Source: Streptomyces cinerochromogenes (GTDB lineage: Bacteria > Actinomycetota > Actinomycetes > Streptomycetales > Streptomycetaceae). Taken from it: a DNA stretch of 64,000 nt. Below the pieces are notes generated by a model. The model made no database searches. It was not told the DNA's origin and saw nothing but the letters and a program-made list of their open reading frames with translations. Made by a program: the position numbers and the translations under genes. Where the stretch lies: positions 248,001-312,000 of the forward strand of contig NZ_BMRM01000009.1 of NCBI RefSeq assembly GCF_014648635.1, given 5' to 3'. Shown here in pieces: positions 41,486-48,489 of the stretch (the first letter of the stretch is position 1; the number at the start of each line of letters is the position of its first letter).

Positions 41486-42079
41486 ATGGCCGAAGCACGG
41501 GTGAAGCCGCGCAGGGAGTCCTCCCTGTACGCGGAGCGGCTGGGGATCTTCGCCGAGTGCCTGCTGACCGGGGTGTGGATCGCGGTCGCCTCCCTCGGGG
41601 TCGTCACCTACCCGGCCGCGTTCGCCGCCGGTGCCCGGCACCTGCGCCGGCGCGCGGGCCACCGGGGCGGCGGCCTGCGGGAGTTCACCGCCGACTTCCG
41701 CTCCGCCCTGCGCGGGGGCTGGGCGGTCGGGGTCGCCGGGTGGGTCGCCGCGGGGCTCGCTTGGGTGGACGTCCAGGCGGTCCGAGCGGGGCTGCCCGGC
41801 GGGCCGCTGGTCGGGGCCGTGGGGCTGTTCGCGCTGATCGGGCTCGCCGTGGCCGGGCTGCGGGCGGCGGCTGTCTGGGCGCCGGGGGAGCGCTGGAGGG
41901 TGCTGCTCGCCGGTGCGGCCCGCCGTACCGTCCGGGACCCCGCCGGATCCTTCCTGCTCGTCGGCGGAGCCGTGCTGACCTGCTGTTCCGCCCTGCTCAT
42001 CGCCCCGCTGGCGGTCCCCGTGTCGGGGGCCGTCGCCGCGGCGGCCGTCGCCGTCGAGGAGCGGTACCGGCGCCGCTGA
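41486..42079 (+). CDS. DUF624 (YesL-like) membrane protein
   Basis: This 197-residue protein has about five helices and starts GIFAECLLTGVWIAVASLG, with VVTYPAAFAAGARHLRRR after it. That layout fits the DUF624/YesL family, which in Bacillus sits in the rhamnogalacturonan gene set next to YesOPQ transporters. Its role is unknown; it may assist the ABC permease. ATG 41486 follows four bases after the permease stop, so it is part of the operon. The match to DUF624 rests on topology, motif and context. Confidence 0.68.
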   Translation: MAEARVKPRRESSLYAERLGIFAECLLTGVWIAVASLGVVTYPAAFAAGARHLRRRAGHRGGGLREFTADFRSALRGGWAVGVAGWVAAGLAWVDVQAVRAGLPGGPLVGAVGLFALIGLAVAGLRAAAVWAPGERWRVLLAGAARRTVRDPAGSFLLVGGAVLTCCSALLIAPLAVPVSGAVAAAAVAVEERYRRR

Positions 42080-42123
42080 GCCGTGGCACCGCCCCGTCGC
42101 TGAGCCGTGGTACCGGCGCCGCG
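42062..42123. repeat. Local direct repeat behind the YesL-like gene
   Basis: GGTACCGGCGCCGC occurs at 42062 and again at 42109, and GCTGAGCCGTGG occurs twice between them. The second copy lies after the stop of the YesL-like gene. It looks like a 45-base tandem duplication that has partly diverged. Confidence 0.6.
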
Positions 42124-42229
42124 GTGGCCGTCGCCGAGGGCCGGCGCCGCGCCTCTTCATGTCATGCACCTGCCATGCCTGTCACGCGCTTGACCAGGAC
42201 ACCCCGTACGGAAGGAAGGCCGCACTCCC

Positions 42230-44968
42230 ATGTCTCCCATCCCCCGCAGATCCCTCCTCAAGGCCGCCGCCGTCGCCGGAGCCGCCGCCCGGTTCAGCTG
42301 GGCCCTGGGCACCAAGAGCGCGGAGGCGGCACCCTCGGCCGCCGCCGACGGTGCCGGCCCGGTGACCCTGGACTGGCTGGAGGACGGCGGCCTCGGCGCC
42401 GCCCCCGGGGCCACCGTCGGCGTGCCCTGGCCGATGGGCGCCCACCAGGAGGGCCAGACCTTCGCCGTCACCGACGCCGACGGCGAGGACGTCCCCGTCC
42501 AGACCTGGCCGCTCGCCTACTGGCCCGACGGCTCCCTCAAGTGGACCGCCCACGCCGTCAGCTCCGGAACCGGCAGGCTCACCCTCACGGCAGGCACCCC
42601 CGCAGGACCCGCGAAGAAGGTGACCGTCGACCGGAGCGGCGGCACCATCGACGTCTCCACCGGCGTCATCACCGCGAGGATCGGCAAGAGCGGCTCCACG
42701 ATCGTCAAGTCCGTCACCCGGGGCACCACCGAGATCGCCAGGAACGGCAGACTCGTCCTCATCCGCCAGCCCGAGACCGAGGACGAGGACCAGGGCACGG
42801 TCAGGACCGAGCGGTTCGACGGCGCGATCTCCGGGGTCACCGTCGAACAGGACGGCCCCGTCCGCGCCGTCGTCCGCGTCGACGGCAAGCACCGCAAGGG
42901 CGACCGCGGCTGGCTGCCGTTCTCCCTGCGCCTGTACTTCTACGCCGGCTCGGACTCCTTCCGCATGGTGCACACCATCACCTACGACGGCACCCAGGAA
43001 CCCGGCAAGGCCTCCGGCGACTTCATCCGCGGCCTCGGCGTCTGCTTCACCGTGCCCCTGCGCGACGCGGCCTACGACCGGCACATCCGCCTCGGCGGCG
43101 AGGGCGCCGGCCTGCTCCGCGAGGCCGTCCAGGGCATCACCGGCCTGCGCCGCGACCCCGGCGCCGCCGTCCAGGCCGCCCAGTACGAGGGGAAGAAGCT
43201 GCCCGACCCGGCCACCTGGGACCAGCGGGTCACCACCCGCCTCCCGTACATCCCGCACTGGGGCGACTACACCCTCGCCCAGCTCTCCGCCGACGGCTTC
43301 ACCGTCCGCAAGCGCACCAGGAAGGGCCACGGCTGGATCACCGCCGGTGGCGGCCGGCGGGCCTCCGGATTCGGCTACGTCGGCGGCGCGAGCGGCGGCC
43401 TCTCCTTCGGCCTGCGCGACTTCTGGGAGAAGTTCCCCGCCCAGCTCGACATCCGCGACGCCCACACCGACGAGGCCACCGTCACCCTCTGGCTCTGGTC
43501 GCCCGAGGCCCAGCCCATGGACCTGCGCTTCTACCACGACGGCATGGGCCAGGACACCTACGCCGAACAGCTCGAAGGCCTCAACATCACGTACGAGGAC
43601 TACGAGCCCGGCTTCGGCACCCCGTACGGCATCGCCCGCACCTCCGAACTCCTCTTCTGGGCCAACGACTCCACCCCCACCGCCGACACCCTCGCCCGGC
43701 AGGCCGAAGCCGTACGCGTCCTGCCCCAGCTCGCCGCCCCGCCGGCGCAGCTCATCAAGGCCGAGGTCTTCGGCCCCGGCCTGTACTCCGAACCCGACCG
43801 CTCCACCCCGGCCAAGGCGAAGATCGAGGACCACCTCGACTTCCTCTTCACCTACTACCGCGACCAGGTGGAGATGCGCCGCTGGTACGGCTTCTGGGAC
43901 TACGGCGACATCATGCACACCTACGACGCCGCCCGGCACGTGTGGCGGTACGACATCGGCGGTTACGCCTGGGACAACTCCGAGCTCTCACCCGACCTCT
44001 GGCTCTGGTACGCCTACCTGCGCTCCGGCCGGTCCGACATCTTCCGCTTCGCCGAGGCGATGACCCGGCACACCGGCGAGGTCGACGTCTACCACCTCGG
44101 CACGTGGGCCGGCCTCGGCACCCGGCACGGCGTCCAGCACTACGCCGACAGCGCCAAGCAGCAGCGCATCGCCAACACCACGTACCGGCGCTTCTACTAC
44201 TTCCTCACCGCCGACGAACGCGTCGGCGACCTCATGCACGCCAACGTCGACTCCGACGAGACCTTCCTCGTCCTCGACCCGCAGCGCAAGGTCCGCACCG
44301 ACCCCTACACCCCCGACCGGCACGCCCTCTCGATCGGCTTCGGCACCGACTGGAGCGGCCTCGTCTCGGCCTGGCTCACCGAGTGGGAACGCAAGGGCCC
44401 CAAGTGGGAGAAGGCCAGGGCCCGCGTCCTGTCCACCATGGAGGGCATCGCCGCCCAGCCCAACGGCTTCGTCCAGGGCAGCGGCCTGTACGACCTCGAC
44501 ACCGGTGAGTTCGCCGTCGCCGGCAAGCCGGCGGTCTCCGTCTCCCACCTCTCGGCCGTCTTCGGCCTGAACGAGCTGTGCGCCGAACTGATCCACCTCG
44601 TCGACATGCCGGAGTTCAAGGAGGCCTACCTGGACTACTGCCGCTACTTCAACGCCACGAAGGCCGAGCAGAAGGCCCGCTACGGCTCCGACTTCGGCAC
44701 CCTGCTGCTCTTCCAGGGCCACTCCCGCCTCGACGCCTACGCCGCCGTGCAGACCGGGGACGCCGCCCTCGCCCAGCGCGCCTGGGCCAAGTTCTACAGC
44801 TCCGACGGCTACACCGAGTCCTCCCCCTGGAAGACCGAGAAGCTCACCGGACCGGCCACGCTGGTCGCCGGCAGCGAGGCGACCTGGGTGTCCACCAACG
44901 ACACCGCCCTCTACGGCCTCGCCGCCATCGAGAACCTGGCCCTCCTCGGCGACCGGATGCCGGGCTGA
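42230..44968 (+). CDS. Tat-exported exo-rhamnogalacturonan lyase-like protein (PcRGLX/YetA type)
   Basis: This 912-residue protein has a Tat signal (PRRSLLKAAAVAGAAARF) and would act outside the cell. The first domain contains GVPWPMGAHQ, VPVQTWPLAYWPDGSLKW, the pattern of the RIFT-barrel domain of PcRGLX/YetA proteins (polysaccharide lyase family 26). The long middle and C-terminal part (RWYGFWDYGDIMHTYD, RYDIGGYAWDNSE, FAEAMTRHTGEVDVYH) is an alpha/alpha toroid of the same group. Members remove disaccharides from rhamnogalacturonan I. Paired with a YesOPQ-like importer, it should release what that importer takes up. The exact polymer is not proven. Confidence 0.78.
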   Translation: MSPIPRRSLLKAAAVAGAAARFSWALGTKSAEAAPSAAADGAGPVTLDWLEDGGLGAAPGATVGVPWPMGAHQEGQTFAVTDADGEDVPVQTWPLAYWPDGSLKWTAHAVSSGTGRLTLTAGTPAGPAKKVTVDRSGGTIDVSTGVITARIGKSGSTIVKSVTRGTTEIARNGRLVLIRQPETEDEDQGTVRTERFDGAISGVTVEQDGPVRAVVRVDGKHRKGDRGWLPFSLRLYFYAGSDSFRMVHTITYDGTQEPGKASGDFIRGLGVCFTVPLRDAAYDRHIRLGGEGAGLLREAVQGITGLRRDPGAAVQAAQYEGKKLPDPATWDQRVTTRLPYIPHWGDYTLAQLSADGFTVRKRTRKGHGWITAGGGRRASGFGYVGGASGGLSFGLRDFWEKFPAQLDIRDAHTDEATVTLWLWSPEAQPMDLRFYHDGMGQDTYAEQLEGLNITYEDYEPGFGTPYGIARTSELLFWANDSTPTADTLARQAEAVRVLPQLAAPPAQLIKAEVFGPGLYSEPDRSTPAKAKIEDHLDFLFTYYRDQVEMRRWYGFWDYGDIMHTYDAARHVWRYDIGGYAWDNSELSPDLWLWYAYLRSGRSDIFRFAEAMTRHTGEVDVYHLGTWAGLGTRHGVQHYADSAKQQRIANTTYRRFYYFLTADERVGDLMHANVDSDETFLVLDPQRKVRTDPYTPDRHALSIGFGTDWSGLVSAWLTEWERKGPKWEKARARVLSTMEGIAAQPNGFVQGSGLYDLDTGEFAVAGKPAVSVSHLSAVFGLNELCAELIHLVDMPEFKEAYLDYCRYFNATKAEQKARYGSDFGTLLLFQGHSRLDAYAAVQTGDAALAQRAWAKFYSSDGYTESSPWKTEKLTGPATLVAGSEATWVSTNDTALYGLAAIENLALLGDRMPG

Positions 44969-45043
44969 CCGGAACGGGGGAGCGCCGCTGCACGGGCGGC
45001 GGCGCTCGCGCCCCCAGTGTGACGTGTGCCACGGTGCGGCGCA

Positions 45044-45059
45044 TGAGTACGCGTACTCA
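45044..45059. promoter_or_regulatory. Perfect 16-base palindrome upstream of the SRPBCC gene
   Basis: TGAGTACGCGTACTCA at 45044-45059 is a perfect palindrome 33 bases before ATG 45093. It is a strong operator candidate; TetR-like repressors often bind such sites. No regulator gene is adjacent. Confidence 0.6.
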
Positions 45060-45092
45060 GACGTACGCAGGCTTTCGCGCCACACTCGTCCC

Positions 45093-45539
45093 ATGGACCG
45101 GAACCACTACCGCTTCCGCAGCCTGTGGCCCCTGCCCGCCCCGCCGGGCGTCGTATACGCCGTACTGGAGCGCGCCGAGGACTACCCCGGCTGGTGGCCG
45201 CAGGTGCGGGCGGCCACCCGCCTGCCCGGGGGCACCGGCACGATCACCATCCGGTCCGTGCTGCCCTACAGCCTCACCTGCACCGTCCGCGAGACCCGCC
45301 GGGACCCGGCCGCCGGCGTCCTGGAGGCCGCCCTGTCCGGAGACATCGACGGCTGGGTCCGCTGGACGGTCGGCCCCGGCGGCCCCGGCACGCTCGCCCG
45401 CTACGACCAGGAGGTCCACGTCCGCAAGGCCCTCCTCCGGCGGCTCGCGCTCCCCGCACGGCCGCTCTTCCGCCTCAACCACCGCCTGATGATGCGGGCC
45501 GGACGGCGCGGACTGCTGCGCCGGCTGCGAGCGGTTTGA
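45093..45539 (+). CDS. SRPBCC (START-like) family protein
   Basis: This 148-residue protein has the SRPBCC/polyketide-cyclase fold: WPLPAPPGVVYAVLERAEDYPGWWPQV at the start, then beta strands (ITIRSVLPYSLTCTVRETRRDP, EAALSGDIDGWVRWTVGPGG) and a long C-terminal helix with FRLNHRLMMRAG. Such proteins bind hydrophobic ligands; the ligand is unknown. ATG 45093 has no good Shine-Dalgarno site. The longer frame to 45024 runs through the palindrome and is less likely. tRNA-Val(CAC) follows 39 bases later and its promoter overlaps the end of this gene. Confidence 0.82.
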   Translation: MDRNHYRFRSLWPLPAPPGVVYAVLERAEDYPGWWPQVRAATRLPGGTGTITIRSVLPYSLTCTVRETRRDPAAGVLEAALSGDIDGWVRWTVGPGGPGTLARYDQEVHVRKALLRRLALPARPLFRLNHRLMMRAGRRGLLRRLRAV

Positions 45540-45565
45540 AGGAACGGCGCCCGGACCTGTATTGT
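45536..45565 (+). promoter_or_regulatory. Promoter of the second tRNA-Val(CAC)
   Basis: TTGAAG (45536-45541), an 18-base spacer and TATTGT (45560-45565) lie just before the tRNA; transcription would start near 45572. The -35 overlaps the stop of the SRPBCC gene. Confidence 0.6.
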
Positions 45566-45578
45566 TCAGTGCGTTCCC

Positions 45579-45650
45579 GGGCGATTAGCTCAGTGGGAGA
45601 GCGCTTCGTTCACACCGAAGAGGTCACTGGTTCGAACCCAGTATCGCCCA
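45579..45650 (+). tRNA. tRNA-Val(CAC), second identical copy
   Basis: The 72 bases are identical to those at 36200-36271, with anticodon CAC in loop TTCACAC. The flanking sequences differ, so only the mature tRNA is conserved. Confidence 0.97.
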
Positions 45651-45655
45651 CCGGG

Positions 45656-45689
45656 AAAGGCCGGTCCGCCACCGCGGACCGGCCTTTTT
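45656..45689. terminator. Intrinsic terminator after tRNA-Val(CAC)
   Basis: AAAGGCCGGTCCGC pairs perfectly with GCGGACCGGCCTTT around CACC and is followed by T residues, a classical Rho-independent terminator. It also ends the reversed exonuclease gene. Confidence 0.92.
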
Positions 45690-45700
45690 GCTGTCGCCTC

Positions 45701-46426
45701 TCACGCCGCAGCCGGCAGCTCCGGACGCAGCGGCCACTCCGTGCTGACGATCTCCTCCGAACCACTGCGCGCGAACCACGCCTGCAGCCCCCGCGCCTGC
45801 GCCGCGTACCAGTTCGCCTGCAACGTGTGCAGCTCGGCCGGGGACAGCCGCTCCAGCCGCGTCGCGAAACGGCGGCCCACGGCCCGTACGACATCCAGCG
45901 CCGCCAGCGCGTCCGCCGCCGCGTCATGCGCGTCCTGGAGCGTCACGCCGTAGTGCGCGCACAGATCCGTCAGCGTCCGCCGGCCCTTGCGGTACCGGTC
46001 CAGATGCTTGTCCAGCACCCGCGGGTCCAGCACCCGCAGCGGCACCGACTGGAACCAGTGGTCCAGCGCCGACGCCCGGTGCCGGCGCAACTCCCGGTCC
46101 AGCAGCGTCAGATCGAACGGCGCGTTCATCACCACCAGCGGCCGCCCCAGCGCCGCGTGCTCCGCCAGCTGCTCCGCTATCTCGTACACCACCGGCGCCG
46201 GCCAGCGCCCGTTGTGCTGCAGGTGCTCCTCCGTCAGCCCGTGCACCGCCGTCGCCGCGGCCGGCACCGGCACACCCGGATTCACCAGCCAGCGGGAGAC
46301 CCGGGGCCGGGTCCCCGGCGCGTCCTGGACGACGACGGCGGCCGACACGATCCGGTCGGTCTCGACGTCCACGCCCGTCGTCTCCGTGTCGAAGGCGGCC
46401 AGCGGCCCTTCGTACCAGGTCGTCAT
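45701..46426 (-). CDS. DnaQ-like 3'-5' exonuclease
   Basis: This 241-residue protein belongs to the DEDDh exonuclease family (DNA polymerase III epsilon-like, RNase T-like). Exo I is AAFDTETTGVD, Exo II is NAPFDLTLLDREL, and Exo III is HDAAADALAAL with the catalytic His. It could trim DNA or RNA; no polymerase domain is attached. ATG 46426 has a G-rich stretch upstream. It is convergent with tRNA-Val and divergent from the DUF4365 pair. Confidence 0.9.
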   Translation of the reverse strand: MTTWYEGPLAAFDTETTGVDVETDRIVSAAVVVQDAPGTRPRVSRWLVNPGVPVPAAATAVHGLTEEHLQHNGRWPAPVVYEIAEQLAEHAALGRPLVVMNAPFDLTLLDRELRRHRASALDHWFQSVPLRVLDPRVLDKHLDRYRKGRRTLTDLCAHYGVTLQDAHDAAADALAALDVVRAVGRRFATRLERLSPAELHTLQANWYAAQARGLQAWFARSGSEEIVSTEWPLRPELPAAA

Positions 46427-46594
46427 CCCAACCCAACTCCTCGTTCACCCACGGCAGATGACGTTCCGTCTTCTGCCTGTTTGGTGATACCCGGGCCGTT
46501 TGCGCCGTACGCCGGGAGGAGACAACAGGAATACGGGTCTTTGCAGTTCAGCGACCCGCAGCGGGGAAAACCTTGTCTGGGAAGGCTGTTGGTC

Positions 46595-47161
46595 ATGGCC
46601 ATAGCGCAGCCCGAGCGGGGCGGGCTGCTGCCCGAAAGCCCGGGCACCCTTCGCGGCACGCTCGCCACCACCGCCTGCATGGAGACACTGCAGGTCGGCT
46701 ACCTCCACGCGGTCGCCGCCGCGGCCGGCTGCTCGCTGTCCCAGCCCTTCCCGGACAACGGCATCGACTGGCACGTCAGCCACAGCGCGCCCGGACACAC
46801 CGTCGACGACGAGGTCACCATCAAGGTGCAGCTCAAGGCCACCTACCAGATCGCCCCCAACCCACCGGGGCGCTTCTTCTCCTTCACCCTCGACAACGAC
46901 CACCTGCGCAAGCTCGCCCGCACCCCCGTCTCGGTCCACAAGATCCTCGTCGTGATGCTCGTGCCGCGCGCCCAGGACGACTGGCTGCGCGCCAGCCACG
47001 ACCGCCTCGACCTCAGGCACTGCTGCTACTGGACCAACCTCGCCGGCCACCCGATCACGGGCCGGCACCGGACCACCGTGCGGATACCGACCTCGCGCAT
47101 CTTCGACGACCGGGCGCTCTGCGAGATCATGACGCGGGTCGGGACGGGAGGCAGACCATGA
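46595..47161 (+). CDS. DUF4365 protein, PD-(D/E)XK nuclease-like
   Basis: This 188-residue protein resembles the DUF4365 family, which is thought to have a restriction-endonuclease-like fold. The sequence GIDWHVSHSAPG is followed by VTIKVQLKATYQIA, giving the D...Q-x-K pattern of a PD-(D/E)XK active site (Q in place of E). No DNA-recognition domain is attached. ATG 46595 has GAAGG ten bases upstream. The stop overlaps the next gene by four bases, so the two are made together. Assignment is from motif pattern and is moderate. Confidence 0.65.
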   Translation: MAIAQPERGGLLPESPGTLRGTLATTACMETLQVGYLHAVAAAAGCSLSQPFPDNGIDWHVSHSAPGHTVDDEVTIKVQLKATYQIAPNPPGRFFSFTLDNDHLRKLARTPVSVHKILVVMLVPRAQDDWLRASHDRLDLRHCCYWTNLAGHPITGRHRTTVRIPTSRIFDDRALCEIMTRVGTGGRP

Positions 47162-48375
47162 GGAACCGTCCCTGCGAGGAGCCGGTACGGCAGCTCCGGC
47201 CGCACCCCGACGACCTCCCCTGGCACCGGCCCCCGCGGCCCGCCGACGTCGACCCCGCCGTCCTCGGCGCCCTGCTGCTCCGCCACGGCTGGCAGCGGCG
47301 CGGAGGAGCGGCGGGGCGCTACGGCCGCTGGACCCCGCCCGGCCCCGGCGGCGCCGGAACCAGCCTCCTCGTTCCCGAGACCCGCGCCTTCCCGGACAGC
47401 GACGACCTGCTCGGCGAGGCCCTCGACGCCCTCACCCGCGACCCCACCCCCTCCGCGCGCGAGGTACTGATCTCCCTCGCCGTCCCCAGTGACGAAATCC
47501 GCTGGTGGCGCGACACCCCCGGCGGACCCGCCGGAGCCGCCCCCTGGAGCGCCGACGACCAACTGCGCGGCGCCGCCCGCCGGACCCTGCTCGCCGCCGC
47601 CCTCGCCACACGCGCGCGTGCCGGCTACTACGGTGCCCGGCACCGCCGCCCCGCCGCCGCCCTCCTGGCGGACGTCCTCGTCGGCCCCGCCGCCGAGGGC
47701 CGCACCCTCACGGCCTTCGCGCCCGTGTCCACCCACCGCCCCCTCGCCGTCCGCCTCCACCAGGCCCTGTACGCCGCCCGCGAGGCCATCGACTACCGGC
47801 GCGCCACCGGCGGGATGGACGCCTTCGACGGCGCCGTCGAGGCCGGCGTCAGCCGCGAGCTGACGGAGGCGCTCGGCGTCCTCGTCCGCGGCACCGAGGG
47901 CGCCCGCGTCGCCGTCGCCTGGGCACCCGGCGCCGGCCCGCCCGAAGGCTGCGCCCCCTGCGCCGAACCCGTCGAGTTCTCACCCGGCGACCTGCCCGTC
48001 CTCCGCGAGGCCGCCGCCCGCTACCTCAGCGCCGAGCCCTCCGTCCCGGTCACCGTGACCGGCGCCGTCGTCCGCATGCGCCGCTCCGGACCCGGCGGCG
48101 CGGGCACCGTACGCCTGCGCGTCCTCGCCGGCGCCGACGTCCCGCACCTGCGCGTCACCCTGGACGAGGAGGACTACCGCATCGCCGGCCACGCCCACCT
48201 CGTCGGACTCCCCGTCCGCGTGCACGGCCGGCTGGAGCGCCGGGGTGGCTTCCGCAGGCTCACCGGCGCCTGCGGAGTCGTCCCCGTGCAGGTGGACGAG
48301 GCGGAGCGGGACCGGCTGCTGAAATCCCTCCAGGAGAACCTCGACTTCTTCGAGGAGGCGGGCGGGGAAGCGTGA
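47158..48375 (+). CDS. Protein of unknown function coupled to the DUF4365 gene
   Basis: This 405-residue soluble protein has no domain I recognise. It starts with Arg/Pro-rich sequence, has a helical middle (LRGAARRTLLAAALATRARAG, LAVRLHQALYAAREAID), and a C-terminal beta-rich part (VTGAVVRMRRSGPGGAGTVRLRVL, GLPVRVHGRLERRGGFRRL) that looks like an OB-fold-type or similar barrel. There is no signal peptide or membrane segment. ATG 47158 overlaps the DUF4365 stop (ATGA). Tight coupling suggests the two products work in a complex. thrS follows 114 bases later. Confidence 0.7.
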   Translation: MRNRPCEEPVRQLRPHPDDLPWHRPPRPADVDPAVLGALLLRHGWQRRGGAAGRYGRWTPPGPGGAGTSLLVPETRAFPDSDDLLGEALDALTRDPTPSAREVLISLAVPSDEIRWWRDTPGGPAGAAPWSADDQLRGAARRTLLAAALATRARAGYYGARHRRPAAALLADVLVGPAAEGRTLTAFAPVSTHRPLAVRLHQALYAAREAIDYRRATGGMDAFDGAVEAGVSRELTEALGVLVRGTEGARVAVAWAPGAGPPEGCAPCAEPVEFSPGDLPVLREAAARYLSAEPSVPVTVTGAVVRMRRSGPGGAGTVRLRVLAGADVPHLRVTLDEEDYRIAGHAHLVGLPVRVHGRLERRGGFRRLTGACGVVPVQVDEAERDRLLKSLQENLDFFEEAGGEA

Positions 48376-48489
48376 GGGAGGGGCGACCGAGGGTGACCGT
48401 TTCGCGGTCGGTGCCGTCGGGTCGGTACGATCGCCTGTGCGCGCGCTCCTGGTATGGCGCCGCACCCCACCTTCAGTCAGGAGAGACCG

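Noticed and set aside
48376..48489. T-box leader of thrS
   Set aside because: The gap is only 114 bases and has no T-box or specifier loop. A short hairpin (GACCG/CGGTC near 48392) is not enough.
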